Assembly: GCA_024529925.1 (NCBI GenBank) | Contig: JAFEUB010000965.1 | Span: 1,181,001 to 1,245,000, forward strand | Direction of reading: 5' to 3' | Length of the DNA: 64,000 nucleotides | From: Ophthalmolycus amberensis | Lineage: Eukaryota; Chordata; Actinopteri; Perciformes; Zoarcidae | In this document: piece after piece, positions 45,669-62,312 of the stretch | Position numbering within the stretch: the first letter of the stretch is position 1 | Layout of the letters: each line of letters opens with the position of its first letter | Translations under genes and position numbers: made by a program | The notes under the pieces: model-generated | Database searches by the model: none | Seen by the model: the letters and a program-made list of their open reading frames with translations, nothing else | What the model was told of the DNA's origin: nothing

Positions 45669-46007
45669 TTAAATTGATTGCAACTCCAGCAGCCTTTGCT
45701 GCTTCCCCTGCTGGGAGTGACGGCGCCTCCTGTTAACAGGGGTGGACTGAGCCTGTGGAGATGTCGGCAACCCGCCCGACCTGTCGAGACACATGGACCC
45801 CGTCTCGTTATCGTGACTGTCATCACCAGTCCTATCTATACAATATATGTGTTCCTCAGGTCCTGTTGTGCTGCTGCTGCTCCCCCAGCAGCTTCTGTCG
45901 TTTCTGAACAGAACAAAAGACATGGCTGCAAAACATCCTCCTTGCTGAGGAGCAGCTGAAGCCGACTGCTTCAGAACCCATGCTGTTATGTTGTCTCTGC
46001 TAGCCTG
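45669..46007 (-). CDS. Possible terminal exon of an unidentified minus-strand gene
   Basis: On the minus strand a good acceptor (TTTGTGGTCACACAG) is followed by a 113-codon open frame that starts QASRDNITAWVLKQ and ends RRRRHSQQGKQQRLLELQSI before a TAA at 45669-45671. The product is Ser/Gln/Arg-rich with polar segments (GDDSHDNETGS), like a disordered tail. The SRDNIT start faintly recalls the last motif of PP2C phosphatases, but nothing else supports that. If spliced directly from the exon at 46609-46698, the frame would instead end after about seven residues (SRLAETT), so the two candidates are not compatible as read. I do not recognise the gene. Confidence 0.25.
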   Translation of the reverse strand, partial: QASRDNITAWVLKQSASAAPQQGGCFAAMSFVLFRNDRSCWGSSSSTTGPEEHIYCIDRTGDDSHDNETGSMCLDRSGGLPTSPQAQSTPVNRRRRHSQQGKQQRLLELQSI

Positions 46008-46608
46008 CTGTGTGACCACAAACAAAAACACATGTTGGATGTTTTGGTGTAAATAATTTAGTCAGAATCTTGAAGTGAAACTAGTCTTTGGAAACATTTT
46101 GGTTGTTTTATTAAACTTGTATTTACAGCAGTTTTATCACTTGTTTTCTGTATCTTAACATATTTTTCATTATTTTATTCTGTTAGAACTGGAGAACTTT
46201 TTAGAAGGCATATTAAACTGAAACAACTTGGGTAACATTATCTGGAAGAAGTGAAGCCGAGGCTATTTTATATCAATTCAACCTCTGAGATGTGATCAAA
46301 ATAATCCTGAATATTGGCATCAAATTGGAATGGATTACTAAATCTGAATCCAAACCTTCAGACTTTGAAATACCCAATTTTCAGATTATAATTTAACCCA
46401 ATACAACCAACATAATCCTGAAATACAATTAAAAAATAGGGGCCCCTGGACAACGATAATGATGTTCTCAGGAAGTGTAAAATCCCACTGACTGTCCATG
46501 TCACAGACCACATTCATGAATTTTCAAGTAGTCCGAAGCGAAAGTGGCGACTGAAATTACAATATTTTGCACACAGACAACGCTGGAAATGAGAAGGAAT
46601 ATTCGTAC

Positions 46609-46698
46609 CTCAGGGCTCCAGCACAGAGAAGATGTTCCATCAGTTGGTCTGTATAATGTTCCTCATACCGCCAGATGTCATCCATTGAGGCTGCATAT
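46609..46698 (-). CDS. Possible internal exon of an unidentified convergent gene
   Basis: On the minus strand, acceptor CATACTTTCAG, then 90 nt, then donor GAG|GTACGA. One frame is open throughout and encodes YAASMDDIWRYEEHYTDQLM followed by EHLLCAGAL, with a composition typical of a folded, helical protein. It joins in frame to the upstream candidate microexon at 46858-46884. The gene would run tail to tail with pc. In mammals RCE1 and TOP6BL (C11orf80) lie beyond the 3' end of PC and converge on it. The peptide is not RCE1 as I know it, and I cannot judge TOP6BL from memory. Confidence 0.4.
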
Positions 46699-46857
46699 CT
46701 GAAAGTATGTGACAGTAAGTAAAAGCACTCGTCATAACATGCAACACAACTGACAGTTTAAGTGAAAACCATGAAACAATAATACACTTTTATAAACGTT
46801 ATAGTGAAAGGGGAGAATAGCATGTGTGAAAAACAGATGCGTAGGATTTGGACAAAC

Positions 46858-46884
46858 CTGAAGACTGAGTAAACACCAGCCCGC
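46858..46884 (-). CDS. Possible 27-nt microexon of the same convergent gene
   Basis: On the minus strand, acceptor TTTCCTCATACAG, 27 nt, then donor CAG|GTTTGT. In the frame that keeps the next candidate exon open it encodes RAGVYSVF and the first two bases of an Arg codon completed by the A of that exon. Both junctions are good matches to consensus and phase is kept. A 27-nt exon is small enough to arise by chance, so it is supported mainly by its compatibility with 46609-46698. Confidence 0.35.
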
Positions 46885-47484
46885 CTGTATGAGGAAACAC
46901 AGAATGAATTAACTTTTCAGAATTATGAGTTGACCATGTTGCTCACATTCAAACCAACCTGGAGTATGAAATAATAAGTGGACATTTGCATTGATAAATT
47001 GTCCGTGCCATGTTTGTGTATTTTGTCTTTAATTAATAATTTCAATACAATGGAGCTTGTATGAAAGTGTGTTTTCAGTAATCACTGAACTGTGACGGGA
47101 TCTGGTGTCTGCCTACAACTCCAGCAATAACAGACTTTGTGGCCAGTTGTATTGGAGCGATTTTAGATACAAAATACAGAATATTCTGTATAATATGATG
47201 CTGCTGTGGTGCCGGGATGAAAGAATAGCTTGATAATTAATTGTCATCAGATGAAGTCACAGGGGCACGATGGATATTATGACCCACTTGAGTGACAGCT
47301 TTGATTAATAACACAATCACATTTGCATGTGTGAATTGATAAGTGGAAGACAACAGTCTGCCTGCTATCACCTTGATTGCTTTGCTGATCTTAGAAATAA
47401 AACGGATGGTGGCATATGTCACTAAATTCATGATTTTAAAAATCAACGGAGGATTTTAGTCAAAAAGGTACCATTTTGTTGGAT
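46885..47484. other. Region between candidate exons and retroelement-like repeat
   Basis: A minus-strand open frame at 47237-47446 includes ISKAIKVIAGRLLSSTYQF after a TTTTATTTCTAAG acceptor-like tract. It could be another exon but has no strong donor, so I do not call it. No other feature is seen. Confidence 0.4.
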
Positions 47485-48002
47485 ATTCAATTCAATTCAA
47501 TTTATTTTTGTATAGCCCAAAATCACAAATTACAAATTAGCCTCAGAGGGCTTTACAATATGTACACATTTGACATCCTCTTGTCCCGGGAACCCTCACA
47601 TCAGAACAGGAAAAACTCCCCAAAAAACCCTTTAACGGGGAGGAAAGAGGAAGAAACCTGTGGGAGAGCAATAGAGGAGGGATCCCTCTCCCAGGATGGA
47701 CAGAAGTGCAATGATGTCATGTGGAGAACAGGATAGTGAATTACAACACATTCAATGTAATTACAGCACATTCAATGTATGACACAACCACGACAGGAGG
47801 CAACACCTGGTCCAGGTAAACCCGGATACACAGGAACCTGTGAGGCGAGAAAGCACAGAGACTCTGGTGAAGAAGCAGGTCAATAATGTGCATTAATGAT
47901 ATCGCTAGTATGAAATAGTAATGTGAGTAATAATAAAAGTGATATTAGCAGTTGGAGTCAGCAGGGCCATGGTAGGAGGAAGGACCAGGGTCCAGATGAA
48001 AC
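47485..48002 (-). mobile_element. Dispersed retroelement-like repeat, longer copy
   Basis: The first 305 bp match the copy at 36606-36911 at about 98-99%. The element continues with a segment (CGACAGGAGGCAACACCTGG ... AGGGTCCAGATGAAACC) that appears to belong to the same family; its far edge near 48000 is estimated. The high identity implies recent activity or a source family that is still young. Confidence 0.65.
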
Positions 48003-48115
48003 CATGCTCCATGGAAAATATTATCACGGCTATTTCCTCAAATCCCCCACTTGATGTTTTCAGTTTGTGCTTTTCAATCAGAATTTTGAATATCAGATTT
48101 CTCAAATGAAGACAG
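48003..48115 (-). CDS. Weak candidate minus-strand exon
   Basis: On the minus strand a C-rich tract and ATACAATAG acceptor are followed by 113 nt that encode CLHLRNLIFKILIEKHKLKT then SSGGFEEIAVIIFSMEH, ending at a weak donor CATG|GTTTCA. The composition looks like real protein. However, the donor coincides with the estimated edge of the adjacent repeat, and phase cannot be tested against a neighbour. It could be another exon of the convergent gene or part of an old mobile element. Confidence 0.2.
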
Positions 48116-52234
<4,119 letters not shown>

Positions 52235-52714
52235 GTATACAGCTGTGGCACTTTGCTCCTTCTATTTTTTTATTTTTTTACACACAGAGGCTTTAAAGCA
52301 TGTGTTCGTGTGTGTGTGTATGTGTCTGAAAGTGTGACCTGTCCTTGCCACTGTGAGCTTAAAGCGTTTCAGCTCGAATCAAAGCACTGCAGCAAATATA
52401 AGAGGGAAGCTGAAGAGCAGAATCAGAGACACACACACACACACACACACACAGCGAGGCAGGGAGGATTCAATGCGACAGAGGCAGAGCGAGCTAACCG
52501 AGAGGAGAGGAGAGGAGAGAAGAGGGGCTCAGACTGCGACACACAGCCGAAACAGGAATTAAGGAATTAGAAAGCAAACAGAGGGAGAGGATCAAAGACG
52601 GAGAGCGAAATCACTGATTTATTTGTTTTTTATTCATTTATTCACAGACATGGTGCCAATCATCAGATGGGTTTTCGTGCACATTCACTACCTTGCTGTC
52701 AGAATTTTTGCACC

Positions 52715-52728
52715 GTTACCGTGGCAAC
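52715..52728. promoter_or_regulatory. RFX-type X-box motif
   Basis: GTTACC-GT-GGCAAC fits the X-box consensus GTNRCC-N(0-3)-RGYAAC exactly on both half-sites. X-boxes bind RFX factors and mark promoters or enhancers of ciliary and some neural genes. No transcription start is visible nearby. Confidence 0.5.
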
Positions 52729-55700
52729 AGGCGTGTTCGGAACAAAAGAAATATTGAAAATGTTTCAAATGAACAAAACCGTCAGAGCAAAAATGTTTAT
52801 AACTCTCCGTCTCCAGTCTCACGCACAAGCGTAGAGGAAGACAGTTGCACGTCCAGGGCTGAAAGTCACTCGCGTAGACGATTACAGTCGAGCACAGACG
52901 TCGTCTTTATCCGCGTTAGAACCAGTGATTCACAGTAGCTGTGCCCCACCTGGTAATCCAGGCTGAGCGTGCGAGAAGTCACACTTGTGCAGGCAGCCTG
53001 AGAGCTCCACCTGTGTGGCAAACATCAGCTTCTACAATCACAGCTCTACACGAGCAGACTGAAAGGCCGAGAAAGGCTCAACTAAGCTGGAACTTTGAAA
53101 ACAGCCAAGAATGGTGCCCTGACTGACTGGAGCACCGTGGTAGCTCAGGCAAGACACGGAGAAGACTTCATCATCTATATACAAGACTTTGGAGTTCACT
53201 CTATCACACACAAAGAGAGGAGTTATACATCCTCACTGGGACGACTCGGCGTTTATCTCGCTCTACCTACCAGCATTATCCAGCATTTAGCAGTGTGTGA
53301 TTATATCTTGAAATACATATTCATTCATTGCTTAGATGCAATAAAAATCACTGTTTTATACGCGTGCACTTATCGGACGACACAAACAAAACTATAATGA
53401 GGAACTGTGAGTTCAGCCTCGATAGTTCGAAATTATGGAGGGAAGGTGGTGACAGAACAGAACTATATAAAAATATCTATTGTTTAGATGTTTTTGTATT
53501 CCTTTTTTTAGTTTTGGACTGTTGGTTGGAAAAAATTAACTTTCAAGCCTCATTCAATGACCCACAGCATGCAGGCATATAAACCTTCCACCTGGCCGTG
53601 CGTCTGAGGACTAACACTTCATATTTTCTGGTAATGATGTCACAACACGGGAGAATATAATGATGACAAACGTTTGACTTTTGAAGGCGTGATTTGGTCT
53701 AAAGCGCTCTCTTAAAATGCGATGTCCCGTTGACAGCATGATGCGCACACATATACAGCGAGAGTTGCGTTTCTCATCAGAAGATTTTTCCGGCTGTGAA
53801 AAACATCCAGATTAAATGTCTGGATCTGGTGTCAGCACCTCGTCAATCACCGCACCAGGTCTTCTTTTCTACAGACATTCAGCAATCAAGAGCTTCAGTA
53901 CCAGTTCTGAGTGCTGCAACTCTTTAGACTGGAACAACTCTTGAGCCATCACTGTTCTATTCATCCACAGCTGGATGGAAGACATTCACAACTGTTCCCA
54001 CAGCTGCCGCAAGTCATCCCGGGAGAGCAACAACTTAAGTAGAAGCAGGTGAGACTCAAGTGGATCCAAAAATAACTGGAAATTAAAACACTTCCTCACA
54101 AAATAACTCCCAAGGCGGCCTCATCAGCACCACAGATTGCGTGTATATTACACTTGACTGAAGGAACTGGACAAAAACGTTTGGCCTACTCGGTCAAGAC
54201 AACCTCAATTTGAATGGGCGGTTTCATCTTAATGGCTGCCTGGCTGGCTGATCATTGCCTGACAGCAATACATTTCCCTTCATTGCAGTAACTATTAATC
54301 GTTGTGCCCTTTACACGCGTTTGTTTTATGATTGCATTCTGCTGCATTTAAAAAGGGAGCGGGGCATTTTAATTGTGCCCTAAACTCTGCCCTTACTAGA
54401 GTGGACTTGGGGTCATGGCTAAAGTCTGGCATAACAAATTGCTGCGTACTTTTCCTGTGTAAAGTGTGGTTGGTTTTATAGGATTTTAAGATAATTCTGA
54501 TTTTGTGACTTAATGAGTCACAGTTCCTTTGTATTTTATTGGATTATGGGATTTTAGTCCAATCTAACAGAAGAGAGTCGTACAGTTCTGATTATCTAAC
54601 CTGATAAGGGAGACATTGAGTCTTTCAGGTACACACACACTCACACAACGCGGATGTGTATTTCATCAGTTATTCACACAGTATGGCCACCGGTGTCTGC
54701 TGTGATTATTCAGAATAGCAACAGCATACTTCAAGCTTCTGCCTGCACGGTCTCAATATTTCATGATGTAACCACACCTCATTCATGTTGAGAACTGTGA
54801 CACATATCAACACAACGCCAGCCAATGAAACGTCCCGATTCTTGCCCTGTAAATGATTGCTTTTACATTCATAATCAAATTCGGACTTTGTGGAAACCGA
54901 TACCTCCACCTCTTCATCTAATTAAAAGAGTTCTTGTTGTTTCCCTCACAGTGGCTGCAGTGCTGAATAATATTGGGACTATTTGTAGCAAGCATGGTGA
55001 TAAATAATAATCACAGTGATGGCTCAAGGTCACACTCATTTTAAGGGAATGCTATGACAGCTCTGATCAGAAGGTTCAACGGCAAGCATCACTGCCTGAA
55101 GAGGGAAAAGTTGCTGCTAAAACTGGAAAAGGAAAAAAAGTGAGTCACTCACACCCCCCCCCCCTCCAATTAGCAGCAACAACATGCTAACGCCTACCGT
55201 GCAGGCACAGACAGGGACACTCAAAATAAATAGCATGAAAACAGGTGCTCTGAGAATATTACTAAGAAATCCATCTCACAGGAGCGGTCCTCAGTCATGA
55301 CTGTGGATGAAAGACGTCAGGGTGCCGTTTGGCTTGAAGGGGGTTAGAGGGCTAGACATGTAGCCAGGGGCAAAACAACATGTAGCCTCAGAATACGCTG
55401 TAAAATCAGTTCTAACACTAACAACCAGTGGGGGCCCAATCTGACACCAGACACAACCTGACCTGCCGCACGCTGAACAAGGACATGGCTTTCTATGTTG
55501 AAATGTGGAAAGCCAGATTATTTTATTTGCCAGCTGAGGGTCAATGTTCAGTTGCAATGTTGCGGGCTCGCACGTTCAATTACCGGCAACAGCACATGCA
55601 GACATGGATGGCTGCAGGCTAGTGTCGAGTCTGGTGAATTAAAGCCCCCCACTAAGATAACCACATGACCAGTGAATAAAGGTATCGGGTGCAGGTCATT

Positions 55701-58700
55701 AGGGTCTGTGAGTGTGGTGCACGAGGCAGTCTGGTGTTACTCCCACTCTGAGACAAAACATCTCATTCTAGCAAAAGAACTAAATGAGTAGCTGATGCAT
55801 TATTAATGAACAAAACTGGCTCCGTGTTATGTGAAAGGTTGACTTGTATTATTTACTTTCTACTGAACTGCAGCTGAACGCAGCTTTCAGCTGCATGGTT
55901 CCCTTTGTCTGGTACATAGACCACACGGTCTCAACAAGCCATGAATAAAAAACATTATTAGACATTTCCAGCATAAAATGTCAAAACAACTTGACATAAT
56001 TTGAGGACTGCGTTTCTTTGATGCCGTCTGTTTTGCCACTCATGCGTTCAGAAATGGCTTAACGCAGCGAGATGCAAATGATTTAAGTTAACAGTATTGT
56101 CATTTGTTATACAATAACACTGTAAACTGGTGCACAACTTCCATTCAGATGACACAGAAGCGTTTTCTGATCTATAGCAACCTCGCACTATTTCCTCCTT
56201 TGCTCCTGAGGAGCCACATTTTATAGCGACTCGAGGGCTTCGTCACTTGAGCGTAAACACATGTTGTTTCGGGGCATTTGCTGAAACAACTGACGCTGTG
56301 ATTGTCTTGGCGGGACAGACATAAAAAGGTAAATGACTGAGACTTATAGGTATTTGATGACCGACGCAGAAACGGTCCTCTTCTGGTTGGATGACCAGAA
56401 GTCACCGTGGCTCTCGGTAAAAAGCATCAACCTGCCGCTGTACCGGAAAACACCCATAACTACTTGAACTGCTCAAAAAAAAAACCTTTCAAGGAGAAGC
56501 AAAGAAAAAATACCTTTATTTCTCTTTTCTTTTTGACAAAGTGTGAATGCAAACAGTGCTTTTCTTTCTCACTGCATGAGTCTAACGATGATGCTGGTGC
56601 ATTTAAAGCTCCGTGTCAAAAGTTATATTTACTGCACGTCATAAACAGTGTGTTCAATTTTTTTTACTGTATCCGACCTTCTCTTCCCACACCCACTCAG
56701 AAACTTCTCTGCATGCACACAATAATGACACATCAAACTATTATCATCCAGACATAACTCTGGGTTTTTGGTGAGCACGATGCTCTGAGACGTCAACACT
56801 TTCCAACGCGCATGAAAGCAATTCTGGAGCTTACTATTCGGATTAAAATCAGCATCATTTGAAGCCAGGAGTCTCTTCTATAAAATGATACAGAATCATA
56901 CCCAAACCTTTATGAGACATGCATTTAATAAGATATAAAAAGCATTAAGCTGTCTAACCTCCAACCGTGGGAAGAGTGACTGGTATCTTTCATAGGAAAT
57001 GATCGACCAATCAAAACATTATTCAGCATGTCTCTTCACAGACTCCTCTGAATAGCTCATGAGCTACAGAAAAAATCCATCTGTTAAATGCGCCGACTGT
57101 CAAAACAAGGACAATTGAACTGCAGTGCAAGAGGCCACAAATCTTAAAGCGCCAAAGTGAGTCATAAAAACATGACATGTATTACTATTGAAGACATATG
57201 CACAGAAAAGTACCGGCTGAATTCAAAAGCATTTACAGTGGCACTCAAGATAACCCTTTTAGTGTAAGACTTCCGGGAAATAACACCTCTGAAAGTGAAC
57301 AGATACTCATATACTCAGACATTGAAGGTGGCGGTGTTACATGGTCCTAGCCTGGGCCCGCCATGCTGCTTAAAAACATGAAAACCAAATGCCAGATCTT
57401 CATTTTCCTCAATAGTACGACCCGTTTACATTTTAGAGGATTACATTTTAATTTAGTGGTGAATTTATTTTGCTGTGGAATTAAGATGCCCTGTAGCAGA
57501 CGGCATCAATATTGAAGCAGCGTTGCTTTGCCATGTTCATTTTTGATTGCTCGCGTCCCTCGGGGAGTCTGGCACTTACCCAAAACAAAACATCAGCTGC
57601 CAACGTCTACCGAATTATTGAAGTGTTCCAACTGTTTCACGAGCATCGAGTATCTTCTCTTTTTCTCTGGAAACGACTAAAGTTTGTCATCGCCGCTACA
57701 AACAGAAATCTAATTTGAGTAGAGTTCATAATCTTTCTAACATTCTGTACATGATCTATATATGAAGTATAGATTCCTTAACAAGAAAAACAATTGATTT
57801 TATGAAAGCAGAGTTGATCTTTGTTTTTAATTATCCCTACGTACTGGAATCTGGTCGTCTAAAACCTCTCTCTGTTCATCTCTTTATCCACCAACTATTC
57901 TCCCTTTTCATTATTTGTTCCATCTGCAGCTCGTGTGTGTGTATTGGATGCAATGCTCTCAAATCCTTGAAGATAGATTGGAATGAGAGCCGGGTGTTTG
58001 GTGGAGGTGGAGAGGAGAGCTGGGGCTCGATGAAGGGAAGTGTGTGAGGGAGAAAGAGACCACAACGTGAAGAGTAGGGCGTGAGAAATGAAGCGTGTGA
58101 TTGATGAGCGGTGGGAAGAGGAGACTTGATGAGGCCATCTTGAGGCTGTCCTGTAGAACAAAGATGCTTTATAACAAAAGATGGTGTGAAATGGATTGTC
58201 TGTATACAAAAATGCCATTTTAGTGTCTGAATGTTCCGACGATATGTGCCTTGCGGGAAATGCGTCCAATATTTCCTTTGGTGACTATGAGGCAAAATAA
58301 TCTGTCATAATCTGTGCTCAGGTTCACTTTAGGAGACTAGGTGCAGGTCCTGAGTTCATTCTAAAAAGGGGCGGGGCAGTGGCGAAACCCACATGACCCG
58401 GATACAGGACCGTCTCAGACGTTACCATCTCTCTCACACAAAACGCACACATACACGTTTCTTGCTTAATAATGCACAGCCAGAAATGTTCTCCAAAAGG
58501 CCTTTTCGTGTCCAGCTGTTCCTCGGTAAATAGCAAGGCTATACTGCTAGCACATTGCACCCACGCCTCCACCTACCAGGCCCGCGTCTCAGACACAAAC
58601 ACACATTTTCTCTCTGCGCTGTCCTAAAACGCCTTCCTTGAGCCAGATGTCCATTCGCATACAACACGATCACCAACGGCATCAACAGCTAAGGAAAGAA

Positions 58701-58709
58701 AATATGCGC

Positions 58710-58747
<38 letters not shown>

Positions 58748-61700
58748 AAGCACTACAAAAATTAATTTCAGGATATGGTTCGTAACAGGATAATAAACAT
58801 GATTCATGGATATAATAAAGCTAGTAGTGCGGTGCTTTAGACATAATTGTGCAGTCCGAATGTCTTATACTTTCATTTTAACTCATGGCTAGTGTGGGTT
58901 TCTTCCCACCTGCCATGTAACATTAACAACAACTTAAAGCACTGCGGCTCTAACTGTCAACTTCTCAGCAGAAAACTTTTATTTGACGGAAATTACAAAT
59001 GAGAAGGCACTGTACAGTAATTTCAACATGCAGTCTGCCGTGTGGTGCATTGCTCTGGGAATAGTTAAATAATAACACGGCTAGAAAAAAAAGTCTTAAT
59101 CTCACTGGATTTAATTGGGGGACTGGGCCAAACCTTCCCCTGCCACTTCTTCCTGGTCTGTCCTCAAACTTTGAAAACTTCTTCCTGAGATCAGCGCAGA
59201 AGTTTGCCTGCCAGAAGTGCCACACGAGAGGGGTTATCCCGTTGGCTTGCCAGGGAATAACAGCAGAGCACAGATAAGTGCTATCGATGTTGAATTACAC
59301 CCAGCTGGAAAACAAACCATAGCACGAGTCCCTGTCCAACCACAGAGCGGGGAAGGACAACAGCAGAGAGGATGTGAGATAAACCTCTGAAAAACCCAGG
59401 CTGGAGCCATGCAACAGCCATATCAGATGTTTGTCAATGCAGGCAATCCACTGATGCAGAATACATCCAGTTAGAATGGAAGCAGGCGTGAAGCCCCGGT
59501 AAGGCACTGGGGTGGAAGCGATACAAAAGCTACTATTAAAGCCTCAGTCTGGGAATTGTCTTGACATGGATACTTGAATGTTTTAAGCCCATGACCCAGA
59601 TGCTTCAACCGGCCCGGCCCGGCCCGGAAAGTCTCCTGCCCCGCAGTCGGTCTCAGTGTCATGAAGCCATACTGCTGCTAGTGGCCAGTTAGCTTCTGTT
59701 TCCCCCCCCTGAGTGTTACAAATCACTGTTTAAAAACCAAGAGATGTGGTGTAAATAGATTCATTTCTTGCAGACGGGTTCCATCAGTCCGTGTCAGCAT
59801 CGATTACAATTTCTTTCAGGAAGGAAAATGTCTTATCTCGACAGCCTCAAACGCCATTCTTTAGCTCAAGGTTGTAGCGTGCATCAGGTAACGGGTTATA
59901 CCAGAGAAACATTTATTGAAAAGAAAGGAGAGCACCTTTCACCACATGCTGTTATCCTTTGTATCAGAGTCTGTTTGAACAGCTTGTCCCCGATGTGCAG
60001 GTCTATTGGCGGGCAGGTGCATTGATGTTGGGATGCATAAAACTAAACATTAGCAAGCCAACTTAAGGATGGAAATACACGGGCTTGAAAAGGAAGTTAT
60101 TTCTTTTTGAAATCTAAAATCCAGTAGTAATGACAACGGCGTATTAGGCCTTTGTAGGTATTCTTTGAGATTATAAATTCATAAATGTGTTGATGTGAAA
60201 ATGAGCCGTGCAGCTGACTCACTGATATCTTGTCTTTCATTAACTACTTCATCCAATGCAGAATTATCAAGTTGGTGATCTTAAAGTATTGTTGTTATGC
60301 AGAACTGTTTAACTCGGATATTCTCCGAAAATTGACATGACATCAAATGTTTTCTCCAGAAGAGTCACTACCCTGATGGTCTTGCTGATCACTTGCAGTT
60401 GTGGATTAATATATATATATTTTTTTTCCTTGGAAATGTTATTTGGATGAATACAGACACAGGCTTGCAGAGTGCACAGTCCAGACAGGCGTTCAATAAT
60501 CAGCTGTAGCTAATGTGACGGGTAATGCCTGCAGCAGATAAAAAGCTCCCTAATAATGATTTTCGACAATGCTTTGTGTTGATTGTAAAAAAAAAAGGGG
60601 AGGAGAGATAAGAGATGTGTCAGTAACACTATAGAACAGAGGTGGTAAGCACATATATAAATTCATCTTAGCACCTAATCTTCAAAGTGACCTCCCCTCA
60701 CTGAGTTAGTATGAAACCTGCCTCTAAAACACAAGGTTGGGATCTGGTGACTGAAGGCCACAGCACACGACTCACAGCATTCCCACACTATTCAACACAC
60801 TTGTGCCCCGTGTGGATGCATGTACACATCTCCATTCATATATTCAGGTTGCCGCTATGATTTGTCACCCGTCTGTATGTTGCACATTTGGTATAGCCTG
60901 GTGTTTGTCCTGTCGGACCTGGGAGTCACTCTCACCCTTCCGAAATGAGATGCAGAGGGGTGGTGTAAGGCAGCCGTAGCTCCCCTGACAGCCTGCTTGT
61001 TACAGTTGTCAGCCAGCTGAGGTAGTTTGACACCTGTAATCTCCGTTGCTACGGTTTCCAGCCAATTTCCGTTGGCAGGGCTCATACTGCCCGGCCAAGC
61101 AAGAACTTAAAAAACTGACAACCGACTTGACCGCTCAGTTGTCTAAAAGTGGCATCATCAACTTAATACTCACCCTGAAGCAGTTTCACCTCCTCCAGAA
61201 TAAAACATCTGTCAGACCAAGACAACACGACTCGCATCATCATCATTAGTGACTTTTTTAAGTTGTGTTAGTTTGTATTAGCTCATTCATCTGCATACAT
61301 ACAGTTAAAAATCTTGTCACATCAACTTCAAGAAACTCATTCATGAGATGTGTCACGCTATAAAAAAGATTGACAGCTAAGAATTACAGCAAACTAAAGT
61401 GACTCGGTTGAATTTTGAGCGACCAATTACATTTTCACATCATTCTCTGTGACAAACGAGTTTTCTTACGATGCTTGAAACAAAAAGAACAAAGAGTGTC
61501 GTATGCTCTGGTGTGCTTTGCCTGCTGTGGGAGGGCTGCTTCAGCTTGTGGTTAGGCACCGGATTGTTTAGTTTAGACTCAGCAGTGCATGCAGTGTGTT
61601 GAGGCCCTAGTCAGCCAGTGAAGTGCACTTAATGCTGTTGAGTTAAACCCAGCAGTGCGCATCCTGCAGTATGGTGACATACTGGAGGAGGTGCCCCCAA

Positions 61701-61786
61701 TTTTAATATGGCCAGGTAATTATAGAGCAAGTTAATATTCATGCTCGAGTCTAAGCATCACTCTTTTGTCCGTTTTTTTATTTATA

Positions 61787-61819
<33 letters not shown>

Positions 61820-61962
61820 AATGATCTATTCTCTCCCTCTGCAAGTAGCCATGGCTGTGTGTTTGTGTGTATGTTGTTCCTGCCATTTAGACTCGGTGCC
61901 AGTGCACGCTCGTACGTGCACGTGGCATTAATAAGCTCCATAATGAAAGGGGACAGTTTCCT

Positions 61963-62007
61963 GTTGCCGTGGTAATGAAGCAGCGGAGCGTTGCCATGCA
62001 CGGCAAC
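61963..62007. promoter_or_regulatory. Pair of X-box-like motifs
   Basis: GTTGCC-GT-GGTAAT at 61963-61976 is one base from an X-box. GTTGCC-ATGCAC-GGCAAC at 61990-62007 has two perfect half-sites but a 6-base spacer, wider than usual. They lie 14 bp apart in a complex, fairly GC-rich stretch. Confidence 0.35.
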
Positions 62008-62218
62008 AGGGATGGAGCGGAACTGTATTCGGGCATCGTCTTGGAAACACAATCGGCACACGGGGATGTGTTTGGATCGAGGCGGACCGAAACAGACGGA
62101 TGGACAGATAGACGGACGGACAGAAAAGAAGTGAGTGATGCAAAAGACGGATAGAAGAGACAAGTGGACAGAAGCAGTGCAGAACACCTTTGTATGTCAA
62201 AATAAGGTCTTTGTGTAC

Positions 62219-62221
<3 letters not shown>

Positions 62222-62262
<41 letters not shown>

Positions 62263-62278
62263 GAGCGAGAGCGAGAGC

Positions 62279-62311
<33 letters not shown>

Positions 62312-62312
62312 T
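62222..62312. repeat. (GA)n tract with GC interruptions
   Basis: About 90 bp of GA repeats broken by AGCGAG units. The Arg-Glu open frames across it are artefacts. Confidence 0.95.

Noticed and set aside
45669..46007. PP2C phosphatase C-terminal motif (SRDNIT)
   Set aside because: Only six residues match a loosely conserved motif, and no other PP2C motif is found upstream on the minus strand.
60855..61249. Open frames on opposite strands near 61 kb with fairly GC-rich sequence
   Set aside because: The peptides look partly protein-like, but I found no splice sites, family match or repeat identity to support a gene.
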